A stretch of DNA of 64,000 nucleotides from Armigeres subalbatus (lineage: Eukaryota > Arthropoda > Insecta > Diptera > Culicidae): NCBI RefSeq assembly GCF_024139115.2, contig NC_085140.1:291367293-291431292 (forward strand), given 5' to 3'. A program made the position numbers and the translations under genes. The stretch's first letter is position 1. The number at the start of each line of letters is the position of its first letter. This document shows positions 22,481-33,252 of the stretch, piece by piece. A model generated the notes under the pieces. It was not told the DNA's origin, made no database searches, and saw only the letters and a program-made list of their open reading frames with translations.

Positions 22481-23640
22481 TCAGCAGGATCCAATACGCG
22501 ATTGAAAAAAATGCATTTCATGGCAATATTTTAGCTTCCGCTTATAGTTAAGAGAGCTTAATCAGATAGCAAACTATTGAGATCTTGAAGTGGCACTATC
22601 TTGTAACATACACATTTTATATCTAGTTCTTTGATCTGCGTTGATAGGTATGCGATTATGGTAATAGTAAAGGGAAAAACAGTTTTATAAAATTAATATT
22701 TATTATTTTTACAAATAAAATCATTCAAGCAGCATCAAGACACAAGTGTGAAAGTCGTCAATTAATAAAAAGCGAAATTATCATAAAGCAAACATTGGTC
22801 GCTAAGTTAACGCTAGTGATATTTTTTTATCGATTTCAATATAAAGGGATATCTATGGATTTTTTTTTTAAATTTTCAATAAAAATAAACAAAGGCTGCA
22901 GATTTGATTTGCAACCAAGCCCGATGATTTGCAACCGTTGAAGCCCGAACGAGTTCAAATCGTACCATAGATGGCTGAGATATTGATGTGGCATTTTTTT
23001 CATTAGTTTTCTAAAAATATGCCTTATGTTCGTACTTCACAGATATTTCTGAAACCGAATATCCGATTGCAAAAAAATCAGTGCGTTCACTGGCAAAGGT
23101 ATAGGTAGCTATCGTGTGAAGAAAGAATTGTGCAAATCGGTCCACAGACAGCTGAGAACATGATGTGACATTATTTTGCAAATGTTGTGAACAAAATACG
23201 TTTAATGCTTTCACAGATATCTCTGGAACCCAATATTTCATTTTCATTTTCATTTATTTAGTTAACATCTAAACAGATAACACTGAATCAACAACCCAAT
23301 ATCTGACTCCAAAAAAAATAATGGGTTCTATCACGAAGCCATAGCTTTCGTATAAAAACGAAAGAGTGCAAATCGGATCACAGACGGCTGAGATCATTAT
23401 GTGACATTATTTTGTTAGTTTTCTGAAAATGCACTTAAGATTCGTATTTCACGAATATCTCTAAAACTAAATGTCCGATTGCAAAAAAAAAATCAATGTG
23501 TTCAAAGGCATAGCGTTCGTTTAAAAATAAAATCATACAAATCGATTCACAGACGGCTGAGATCTTGATGTGACATTATTTGCACTTAATGTTCGTATTT
23601 CTTAAATATCTCAGAAACTAAATGTCGGTAATACCCATAT
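22480..23640. repeat. Diverged tandem repeats, unit about 160-176 bp
   Basis: cagacggctgagatcttgatgtgacatt recurs near 22973, 23149, 23389 and 23549, and cagatatctctgaaacccaatatccg recurs near 23039, 23213, 23453 and 23606. The 23149-23389 step is long partly because of the 57-bp insertion listed next. Units differ by 10-25 percent by eye. Confidence 0.7.
23236..23292 (-). mobile_element. 57-bp LINE 3'-tail insertion with 10-bp TSD
   Basis: AACCCAATAT flanks it at 23226-23235 and 23293-23302. The insert equals the extreme 3' end of the RTE-like element at 43143-43925 (tttatttagttaacatctaa, then acagataacactgaatcaac) plus its ATTTC-type tail. This is an extreme 5' truncation, read on the minus strand. 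Confidence 0.85.
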
Positions 23641-23964
23641 TGTATGGAATTTGGTACTCTGCAAAACAATCGTTCTCACATCCACAAGATTATTCAAAGT
23701 GTTTTCCATTAAAAAACAAAGTAGGGAGTGAGCGCTAATAATGGACCCGGTGCGTATAATGGACCCCCTGAACAAAAACTGAAATAAAACTATTTTTTTC
23801 AAACTTCCACTGGATAAAGTTGCTTGTCATATCAGGATAGTAGTTCCGTGCAAATATTTTGGACTGGGATACTGATATTTTTTTTGTTGGGGCATAGAAC
23901 CACTGCGTCCATTGAGTTGAACTTTTGTGGTAAAACTGATATTTAGTTTTAATAACTATTTTTT

Positions 23965-24460
23965 TAAATCTTTCGTTTATTTTGGAGGCATAATTGCCGT
24001 GAAGCGTTACGGAGCCGAGATCAAGTTTAACATTTCGTTTCTTAATTCTTATTTATAATGTTAGTTTTGGGGAACCGAAAGACTCGCGGTTTGGTCGAGG
24101 TGAGGGAATACAATAATATACACGCAAAAAAAAAGAGTTCATGAATTCGTGAACTAACGAGTTCACGTTGGATTTTTTCGGGAACAACAGTCACGGTTTC
24201 GGGAACACAGTCACGTTTTCTGGAACATTCGTGATTGGTGTTCCCGAATCCATGAATTAAATCACGGTGTATTTTTTAATTCCGGAATGCTTTTTTTTGC
24301 GTGTAGGAAGAAAGGAAGGAAATTTTGGGTGCTGAAGTAATCACGATGCTGACGTTAACATAGTTGACATTCTTGGCGATGTCTCACATCTGTAACGGGA
24401 CAAATAAACGTTTTCTTAGGGGACAACAACGAAAGGAAGACACACGAATGGGATTAACGA
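23965..24460 (+). repeat. Left partner of a separated inverted repeat
   Basis: The words ttgccgtgaagcgttacgga, ttttggggaaccg, actcgcggtttggtcgaggt, cacatctgtaacg and gaggaagacacacgaatggg match the reverse complement of 26870-27215 in order. This copy contains a 183-bp MITE that the partner lacks. Confidence 0.8.
24121..24303. mobile_element. 183-bp TA-flanked MITE, CACGCAAAAAAAA ends
   Basis: Ends cacgcaaaaaaaa and complement cacgcaaaaaaaa, with TA at 24119-24120 and 24304-24305. Internal words (gttcatgaattcgtgaac, cgggaacaacagtcacg) are themselves near-palindromic. The empty site can be seen in the inverted partner near 27054-27075. Confidence 0.75.
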
Positions 24461-24539
24461 CATACATTGAAATGGACAGTAAGAATAAGACATTCATAAT
24501 GGAGTACGACATACAAGGGGATGGGCAGACTATGATTAC

Positions 24540-25557
24540 AGTATTACATCAGCAACTTTCACAAATTGGTGAACGAGAGACATGTGTTCGAGATCAAGGC
24601 CCGCCAACATTTCTCTAATAGGCTTCGGTTGTTTTCCTCGGATCCGGAGTCTCGTCCTATATTCAATTTTTTGATCTTGAACCATGGACGCTTCGACACC
24701 TGCGAGCGAATTGAATACAGCCATCTACCCAACACCCCATTTGTCCATTTCTGCTGCAAGCTAATCAAGGTTTCCAGACGAATTAATGAGAAAAAATCAT
24801 CGAAGGTGATTTGCCGATCGTAAATATCACCTTCCACAGCGCCAACCTTGGCCAAAGATTCCGCTTTCTTATTTCTCGGTATCGAGCAATGAGAAGGAAC
24901 CAAAGCCATGGTGATTGTGAATGACCGTTTTGATAGAGCACTCAAAGCTTTCCGTATCCCGGTTAGAAGATACGCTGAGTGATTTACAGGTTTCATCGAC
25001 CGAACAGCCTGCAGGGTACTCAGACTGACGGTGAAAATAAAGAACTGGTCAGAAGGTAGGGATGCAATATGCTCAAGTGAAGCTCAGCGGTATACACAGA
25101 ACCAGACTCTTTCAACTTAAAGTAGGCGCTATGAAAAACGTTAAAAACACCGGAACCAGTGGAGTCATCCATTTTTGACCCGTCTGTGAAAAAGCTTCTC
25201 TCCTCGCTGGCGTGCCCGTATTTGCTTGCAAATAATGGAGGTATGCCCCCCACATGAAGGAAGTCTGGTATTCCATGAACCTCCTGCTTCATGGACAGAT
25301 CAAAAGTAACAGAGGAACTGTAAGAGTTATAGAAATTAGCACGATTGCTGTCAACCGAAGATGGACTTACCTCCAGCGTCATATACCAGTGGTAAATACT
25401 CATGAATCGAGATTGAGGATTTTGTTCTAGCAGCTTCTCGAAGTTGCCAATGACCAATGGATTGAGAAACTCTCAACGGGTGATGAACTGGAGTGATGAT
25501 TCCGCGAAACGCGAAACGAGCATGTGGACACGTGTGTAACGTGTTTTCCGGCCCCAT
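24540..25557 (-). pseudogene. RNase H domain fragment of a non-LTR retrotransposon ORF2
   Basis: The minus strand from 25557 reads linker sequence, then FFTDGSKMDDSTGSGVF with the first catalytic Asp, then VYTAEL with the Glu. It continues after a break at 25020 with VPSHCSIPRNKKAESLAKVGA, the last RNase H motif (His and Asn kept, the usual final Asp read here as Glu), and a C-terminal WTNGVLGRWLYSI block. Domains of this type follow RT in I, R1, LOA and related clades and remove RNA from the hybrid. RT itself is absent, and the frame is broken at least once. Clade not resolved. Confidence 0.75.
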
Positions 25558-25690
25558 CCTTCAGTTTCCATTCCCAACCGGACACTCATCAAAGTCCTCG
25601 GGGTCTCAATTGATAGTGAACTGACCTTCCTCCTAACTGCAGGTCAAATCCAGCACCAAGTTGAAAAGCTGACCAAGTTTCAATTGGTAT
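25553..25690 (+). pseudogene. Short RT C-terminal fragment, opposite strand to its neighbour
   Basis: The plus strand reads NRTLIKVLGVSIDSELTFLL, the thumb-region pattern of LINE RTs that normally precedes RNase H. It lies head-to-head with the minus-strand RNase H fragment, so a local inversion or two separate fragments is inferred. Confidence 0.5.
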
Positions 25691-26405
25691 GTTGGTATGT
25701 AGGCCATTTAGAAAGAATAATTTAAAAGAAGATGACACTAAAATAAATTCAAATGAAAAGTAATAATTTTCACATGATCATCATATCTGCTGGACATCCG
25801 TTGATAACAAATGTACTACTTTGTCAGAAAACTGTTAATGATCGTGGAAGCATGTAAAGCAACCGACAGAAACATCCATTTTTCAGGCAGGATGCATAAA
25901 TCAAATGTTACTACAGTTGTTAATGGGGGTGGCGCAAACCGTCAGCCCGGGTGAAGGCATATCTTGTGGTGGGAGTTGCATGAATAAACCAAATAAATTG
26001 TATGAGATTAGTTGAAGAAATGAAACAGGTGGGTCATTTGCAGTTGCCAACGGTTTTGGTGAGTAAAATTTGCCAACGTGCTCAGTTGACTTGAAGCATT
26101 TTTTTGTTCAGTTAACATAATCCCTATTTCTATCTACCTGCACTTCCGATCATAAATTTGGAGTCACTCTTTAGAAAGCATAGACAGTTTTTTGCTCACA
26201 TCATTGTAGTATTATGTTCGATAGGAAAATTTTAACGTCTCATTTGATAGATACCTATTGAGTTTCAAGAATTCAAGCTTTACATTTTACTCTGAATTCC
26301 TAAAACACTAAGCAAATTTCTGGAGCAATCATGGGAACAATACCGTGAATCTAAATTTCAGTTTGTATTTACATTAAGAAATGGTAAAAAATGATTCGTT
26401 GCCTA
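25691..26405. other. AT-rich stretch, no gene recognised
   Basis: No repeat or conserved frame recognised. Confidence 0.4.
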
Positions 26406-26490
26406 CACTGCCGTGAATCGCATACTTGTCCCATATGAATAGGAAACCCAGCAAATATGGGACAGATAAACGATTCATGGCAGTACAGTG
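26406..26490. mobile_element. Micro-palindromic element (85 bp), copy 1
   Basis: cactgccgtgaatcgcatac on the left pairs with cgattcatggcagtacagtg on the right; the centre is cccagcaaatatggga. The same design and centre occur at 54010-54091. It is essentially a single hairpin, smaller than typical MITEs. Confidence 0.75.
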
Positions 26491-26869
26491 ATGTGCTTAA
26501 AAAAATGAAAGAAAAAAACATTTTAAAACAGACATTAAAAAAATCTTGGATGGTGGCAACTTATACATTTTTTTTGTCCAATTTCGGATTTTGAACTGTT
26601 GGCAGAAGCTACTCGTTTATCGATACTTCAGTGATGAAAACCAATCAGATTTTTTAATTCATTGTTAGATATCGTATTGATAGAGCATATATCAGGGTAT
26701 TGTTCCTATATATGATTTGTAATTTTGTCGACTCAGTTTCGAGAAAATTAGATTAAAATATTTAGGTTTGATTTTAAACAAAATATATACACATAATTGT
26801 CCCTTGTCCACCGTTTTCTGAAAGTGGCTGATGTTAGACTGTAATCGTCGACCACCCATCCCTTTCGTT

Positions 26870-27215
26870 GTCGTAGTTCTTTAAGAATGTCTTCCTCTTG
26901 TTGTCTACCGTTAAATCCCACTCGTATGTCTTCCTCTCGCTGCTGTCTTCCAAAAAATGTTTATCTCGTTACAGATGTGAAACATCGCCAATGATATCAA
27001 CTGAATATCAACATCATATGTAATTAATTTAATCACCCTAAATTCCCTTCCTTTCCTTCAATATTATTGTAATCCCTAACCTCGACCAAACCGCGAGTCT
27101 TACGGTTCCCCAAAATTAACATTAGTGTATAAGAATCATAATAAACTGTATTTAAAAACATGATTCCGGCTCCGTAACGCTTCACGGCAAATGAGCCTTC
27201 CAAATAAATGATAGA
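26870..27215 (-). repeat. Right partner of the separated inverted repeat
   Basis: Reverse complement of 23965-24460 without the MITE at 24121-24303. Homology runs from gaagacatacgagtgg to the flank of a T/A-rich run near 27215. No coding function is seen; the 67-aa minus frame at 27033-27236 is part of the repeat. Confidence 0.8.
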
Positions 27216-29005
27216 AAAAAAAAAAAAAATATACACATATTCTCAGTTTTAACTTTGTAATATATGATTATGTTAATAGATTGTGCCTTAAATTCCAAGT
27301 CCAAGTTCTACTCAATGACTTTAGAATGAGCTGTGAAATTCACGAAACCGAACTAAAAGTACAGTATCGTGCATAAGAAGCACGTCGCAATGCAACTTTG
27401 TTGCTGCGAGCAGACAACTGTGCCATTTTCAATTCTTCGTTTGATCTTGTGGTGGTTTAGTCGTTCGGAATCTATTTGCGTGCGTATCACAATCGAGTGC
27501 CACTCGAATCGAATTCAAAGCCAGTAACTACAACAGTGCATGAACCTATCCGCGGCATTCTTGGCAGATGGGAGAGTGCAAACACGTGCCCCAACCGTCA
27601 TTCCGCCGAAAGATGGTTGGTGCATTTCCACCCGCAATTAATTAAGTACTGTTTACATCGCGCCGCGGGGAACTATCACATGAAATTGGCAGATACAACG
27701 ACATCCGCAGAATCTTTGACCAGTCAAATCGTTGGAATCCCGCACGCTTCGAAGGCTCATTGTCGTTTTATCTGCATTTTGATTTGGTTAGACGAATAGA
27801 GTAGAATCTATGCGCTTGTTTTGGTTTTGTATACAACTACGTACAGTACGATCAATTAGCAGTTTGTAACAACATGTGTTAATCTCAATTAAACTTGCTC
27901 GATTTCGCAATACCCAGATGTTGAACATTATTGCACAACTTGATTTTCGCCCTTGGGGCCAGTACTCGCAGAATAAGGAGCACGTCTTCTGAATCAGCCC
28001 AGATTCTCAATGATTGCCCGGCGTTATAAAAGCGTTATGTAATCTTGGTTGCCTCCTCGGATGGGGCATTTTTTCCCAACAAGTTCGCTCGAAATTCTCT
28101 GTTTACCCATCCTTTAAATTCACGCCGGACGGCTAAAAATATGCACTTTAATTAATTAAATAGTCAGCCAACGAACGACGGAAAGTGGCCGCACGAACGG
28201 ATGGTTTTAAAAATGAACCTTGCCGATTTACATATCACTTCGCACATCGCACGTCAAGGAAATGGGCAAACATCTTGGGATAAAGCCATTCGGCTTTTCA
28301 TGCTTCACTGGCTGTAAGTCGATGAGGGTTTCTGCTTGATCGATTCAAAGCTATTTTTGTAATCTCGATCATGATTGAATTCCAGTGATTAACTATCTTC
28401 TTGGAGATCATGGCGTCTAATACCAGCACCCAAAAATTCAACAATAATTTGTTATTTTCTCTAAGATAGTAGGTACAGTTTTCATAAATATAGGTTTTTA
28501 TAAATATAGCCAACAAAGCTTAGAGCTGATGATCCAAACAATACTACGAAGCATTTTAAAATAGCATCAGTGCCAGTGGTTTGGTCATTTCTTCCTACCT
28601 TCTTATGTAGCATTCGAATAGGATTACTCACTGGCTGGCGTCTAGTTTTTATTCTCAGGTGTTCACAAATAGGGGTATATGCAAACACGGTGCACATCGA
28701 ATCGTTATTAACAAACACAATATCCATCAAAATAATTCCTGTAGCTGGACTTTGGGACTGCATCACTAGGTGAAATTTGGAAACAAAAATTTAAGGGAAT
28801 TTTGTCGTTGAAGGGAGTTGAAGTCGTAACTGCATTTTCTCTATCTTCTGTACAAATAAAAATGAGTTTGAGGTTCACAGTTTGTTTGCAAATTGAACTG
28901 GAAAAGTTGAACCGTCATTAAAATATAATTAAAGGGTGAGTTGTGAGGAGACTCGATGCGATAGTGTTTTACCGAGAATCACAGTAGTTTTCTTCTCGCG
29001 TATTT
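27216..29005. other. Longest stretch with no recognisable repeat
   Basis: It contains a moderately GC-rich part (27360-28310) with two ttaattaatt-type sites (27638, 28149) and no frame I can assign. The plus frame 27476-27799 (107 aa) shows no domain and no coding-like neighbour. It may be single-copy host DNA such as intron or regulatory sequence; nothing in it proves that. Confidence 0.35.
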
Positions 29006-29132
29006 TTGCCTTTCTCGTATACTAAGTATACGGTAAAGGCTATATGATCGCTCCAAAAACAAACTTTTTATAGAAGGCCCGGAGACCCATAGTGTTATAT
29101 ACCAATCGACTCAGTTCGACGAATCGAGGTGA

Positions 29133-29135
<3 letters not shown>

Positions 29136-29226
<91 letters not shown>
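29136..29226. repeat. (TG)n microsatellite
   Basis: About 45 uninterrupted TG dinucleotides. All frames across it that read Cys-Val or Thr-His runs are artefacts. Confidence 0.97.
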
Positions 29227-29229
<3 letters not shown>

Positions 29230-29239
29230 AAAACTACTC

Positions 29240-31090
29240 AAAAAATGTCACTCATTTTTCAGGCACTTATCCTCAACCGATTTGCTCGCAACAAGTTGCA
29301 TTCGACGCAGAATCCTGTCCCATTGCTTCCTATTTGAAATTGGCCAGATCGAACTATGGGATCAGAAGTTATGGCCAAAATACAAATTCATACGAAAAAA
29401 TCGCGTAAAAAATGTCACTCATTTTTCGGGCACTTATCCTCAACCGATTTGCTCGCAACAAGTTGCATTCGACGCAGAATCCTGTCTTATTGTTTCCTAT
29501 TTGAAATTGGCCAGATCGAACTATGGGACCAGAAGTTATGGCCAAAATACAAATTCATACGAAAAAATCGCGTAAAAAATGTCACTCATTTTTCGAGCAC
29601 TTATCCTCAACCGATTTGCTCGCAACAAGTTGCATTCGACGCAGAATCCTGTCCCATTGTTTCCTATTTGAAATTGGCCAGATCGAACTATGGGATCAGA
29701 AGTTATGGCCAAAATACAAATTCATACGAAAAAATCGCGTAAAAATGTCACTCATTTTTCGGGCACTTATCCTCAATCGATTTGCTCGCAACAAGTTGCA
29801 TTCGACGCAGAATCCTGTCTCATTGTTTCCTATTTGAAATTGGCCAGATCGAACTATGGGATCGAAAGTTATGGCCAAAATACAAATTCATACGAAAAAT
29901 CGCGTAAAAAATGTCACTCATTTTCCGGGCACTTATCCTCAATCGATTTGCTCACAACAAGTTGCATACGACGTAGAATCCTGTCCCGTTGTTTCCTATT
30001 TGAAATTGGTCAGATCGGACTATGGGATCAGAAGTTATGGCCAAAATACAAATTCATACGAAAAATCGCGTAAAAAATGTCACTCATTTTTCGGGAAATT
30101 ATTCTCAACTGATTTGCTCGCAACAAGTTGCCTTCGATGCAAAATCCTGTCTTATTGTTTCCTATTTGAAATTGGCCAGATCGAACTATGGGATCAGAAG
30201 TTATGGCCAAAATACAAATTCATACGAAAAAATCGCGTAAAAAATGTCACTCATTTTTCGGGCACCTATCCTCAATCGATTTGCTCACAACAAGTTGCAT
30301 ACGACGTAGAATCCTGTCCCGTTGTTTCCTATTTGAAATTGGTCAGATCGGACTATGGGATCAGAAGTTATGGCCAAAATACAAATTCATACGAAAAATC
30401 GCGTAAAAAATGTCACTCATTTTTCGGGAAATTATTCTCAACCGATTTGCTCGCAACAAGTTGCCTTCGACGCAGAATCTTGTCTCATTGTTTCCTATTT
30501 GAAATTGGCCAGATCGAACTATGGGATCGAAAGTTATGGCCAAAATTCATACGAAAAAATCGCGTAAAAAATGTCACTCATTTTTCGGGCACATATCCTT
30601 AATTGATTTGCTCACAACAAGTTGCATTCGACGTAGAATCCTGTCCCGTTGTTTCCTATTGAAAATTGGCCATATCGGACTATGGAATCGAAAATTATAC
30701 CATTTTTTTATGGAAAAATCGTAAAAGACTCAGTCATTATCATCGCATTAAATTGTATTCGACGCAGAATGTCTCATATTTTCTTATTGAAAATTGGCCA
30801 GATCGGACTATGGGCTTAGATGTCATGGTCAATTACTATTTATTGTGAAAAAGAGTTCAAAAAAGTCTAGCTCACTTTTTAGCACTTAGACTTCATCTAT
30901 TCCCCAAGCAACACAAGTTCAACAAATCTGGTTGCAGTAACCATATTGTGACTGAATCTGGTCATATTTACTGTGATTGATGTGCAATATGTGTGCTTCT
31001 CAGGTCGCTCGCAACAGATTGCATTCGACGCAGAATCTTGTCCCATTGTTTCCTATAGAAACTTGGCCGGATCGTACAATTGGGTCAAAA
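29240..31090 (+). repeat. Tandem array of a 166/167-bp unit, about nine good copies plus worn ones
   Basis: ttggccagatcgaactatgg recurs near 29340, 29507, 29674, 29841, 30007, 30174, 30340 and 30506, then in worn form near 30666, 30796 and 31062. Units ending gggaaattattctcaa alternate with units carrying ctcacaacaagttgcatacg between 29930 and 30560, a 333-bp higher-order repeat showing recent duplication of a two-unit block. Long open frames here (for example 29856-30602) are repeat artefacts. Confidence 0.92.
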
Positions 31091-31345
31091 GTTATGGCGA
31101 AAATACTAATTTTAAAACTACAAAATAAAATGCCATTTTTTGCTCTTATGCTCATCCGATTTGTTTGCAACAAATTGCGTTTGGCGAGAATTTTGTTATG
31201 CATATAAACAAATATGAAAAATAAGACCAATCCACATATTGGTGTTATTTGAGATTTTTCCAAATCTTTTGAACGAACGAGAAAGGCACCATCACCGCTA
31301 GGTGGATTAATCTGGGTTTTTTAGTATAGATCCTCTAGACAAATG

Positions 31346-31349
31346 ATCG

Positions 31350-31380
<31 letters not shown>
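31346..31380. repeat. (ATT)n microsatellite
   Basis: About ten copies of a trinucleotide, just outside the 29006-31288 element. Confidence 0.9.
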
Positions 31381-31477
31381 AGAGTTTTGGCACTTCCTCA
31401 GCACGCTGAGAATTTTCACCTACCCCGTGCAATCTGAATGCCAAAGAGGATTAGGCTCTGTGGATCTCATTCGCCGG

Positions 31478-31706
31478 TTAAGGTCACTCCTGACGGAATC
31501 CAAGTTTAAGAGTGCTCGCGTTTTCGGGGGCACACCACTCGATACGGCAGCAACGCACAACTGTCATTTTTGTTATTTCACGCATGCTGCGACGCAGCAA
31601 AGCTAAATCAACAAAAATGACAGTTGTGCGCCGCCTCTGAATTGAGTGGTGTGCCCCCGAAAACGCGAGCACTTTTAAACTTGGATTCCGTCAGGAGTGA
31701 CCTTAA
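31478..31706. mobile_element. Near-perfect palindromic MITE flanked by TTAA
   Basis: TTAA lies at 31478-31481 and 31703-31706. Arms of about 95 bp (ggtcactcctgacggaatcc inward to cgcacaactgtcatttttgt) match the reverse complement of the other side except for about ten positions. The loop is about 40 bp. A TTAA target suggests piggyBac-type mobilisation, but TTAA could also be part of the TIR. Confidence 0.85.
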
Positions 31707-31742
31707 CTTAAAATCCTATAATAAACGTTTGCACCGGATGTA

Positions 31743-32452
31743 TTAGTTATGGTGGTTCAGGAACATTCTTACAATACTGCAAGTTCCAAGAACCACTGTC
31801 TTTTGGATGCTATGAAGGTTATGAGATTGTTCCAGCACTCCTAAGGATCTCAGAAGAGATTTCGGGACGATTCTGGTTGCTGAGATAACAACCGGAATTA
31901 TACGTACGTCCTCCAGGTGCCACATCTGCTTCAACTCCTCCACCAAGTCGTGGTACTTCGTTATCTTGTTGGAGAATGCTGTTTGAACATTATGGTCTAG
32001 CGGTACAGCAATGTACAGCTTCATTCTTTTGTCGTAGACCACAATATCGGGCCGATTGGCACGAATGAGGACATCCGTTATGATCTCGCGATCCCAGTAC
32101 AGCTTCACGAAACTATTTTCCAGAACCGGGACAGTCACATTAAAGCAAGCTGTTGGTGCACAATCTTGGCTACTTCGTTATGACGACCGAGATAGGCTGA
32201 ATCATCTAAGGCTGAACACCCGGACACGATATGTTCGATCGTCTCTCCTACTGAATTGCACTTCCTGCAGCGGTCCTCCACGTTTTCGTGCAATATATAG
32301 TGACGATAGTTCTTCGTCGCAATTACCCGGTCCTGGATGGCTACCACGAATACTTCTGTTTCTGAGAAGAGTTCACCCCGCACCAGCCACGTATTCGACG
32401 CCGCTTTGTCGATATATTCCAGCTCCAGTTGATGGGGGTGCGTCCCATGCAA
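31743..32452 (-). pseudogene. CCHC and restriction-like endonuclease end of the R4/Dong-type ORF
   Basis: A zinc motif CRKCNSVGETIEHIVSGC (CX2C, His, Cys) occurs near 32275-32220. After a frame change the domain reads RPDIVVYDKRMKLYIAVPLD followed by NKITKYHDLVEELKQMW (32060-31920). The PD...D/E...K layout matches the nuclease that R2/R4-type elements use to nick their target. The frame shift near 32137 separates zinc motif and nuclease. Confidence 0.75.
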
Positions 32453-32464
32453 CTCCTTCTGCTT

Positions 32465-33235
32465 TCACGATGCGATCATCTCGTTGACAGATTTGATGTC
32501 GCAATTCAGCTGATAGTCCTCCTGCGTCAGATGCAGGGCACTAAATCCGTGGCCAGCTTCAAACACAGTGCGATACATTTCGTGGCGGTTCTGCCTTTCC
32601 ACGAAGTATCTTCGCAACTGCTGGATCTGGGAAACACATAGTGTTTGTATATCGGTGACGCCTCTTCCTCCTACTGTACGTGGCAGGGTGACTCTCTCAA
32701 TGGACGATTTTGGATGGCGCAGACGATGCTTAGTAAACGCCACTCGCATTGCTCGTTCTTCTTGGTCCACTTCACCACCCCGAAACTGTATGTCAACAAG
32801 GGCACGGCAAACGTGTTTAACGCCTTCACCTTGTTGCCGGCCGACAAGAGGCTCTTCAAAATACCGTTGACACGATGCAAGAACTTTTCCTGCAGCTTTT
32901 TCTTGATCATCGTATGGCGAATTCCTTTCAGTTGCAGGAAATCTAGGAATTTGTACGTTTCGCCTTCAACCATGTTTCGAATTTGGTGCAGCTTCTCCAC
33001 AGATTCCGCAAACAGCTTCAAATCATCCATAAAAAAAGTGTGAGTAATGTTTACACTCCTTTCCCCACTCTTCAAATGATAGCCATAGTTGTGTTGGTTG
33101 AGTGCTCTGCTAAGCGGGTTCATGGCAAGGCAAAACCATAGAGGACTAAAGGTATCGCCTTGGAATATGCCCCCCCTGGGTTCAAAATATTCCGATCCAT
33201 CGGCAGAAGATAAGTAACACCCCTAGTGATGAATT
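32465..33235 (-). pseudogene. RT fragments of the R4/Dong-type ORF, core missing
   Basis: RGVTYLLPMD is readable near 33220, but the next conserved piece, GGIFQGDTFSPLWFCLALNP, follows almost at once near 33170, so well over 100 residues of fingers and palm are gone. The remaining palm reads THTFFMDDLKLFAES (MDD box, 33040). The thumb reads LNTFAVPLLTYSFGVVKWTK and, in another frame (32770-32465), HPKSSIERVTLPRTVGGRGV. The deletion rules out activity. Confidence 0.75.
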
Positions 33236-33252
33236 CGGGTAGCTACCCGGGG

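Larger units (their letters stand above)
29006..31288. mobile_element. TIR element filled with microsatellite and 166-bp tandem repeats
   Basis: tgcctttctcg near 29006 and its complement cgagaaaggca near 31278 mark the ends of a non-coding element of a common mosquito layout. The right flank reads ccatcaccgctaggtggatt, a phrase I associate with Aedes repeats. Inside are a TG microsatellite and a tandem array. No TSD was resolved, so the exact limits are inferred. Confidence 0.5.

Noticed and set aside
29142..30602. Cys-Val, Thr-His and long repeated frames up to 248 residues
   Set aside because: They derive from the TG microsatellite and the 166-bp tandem array.
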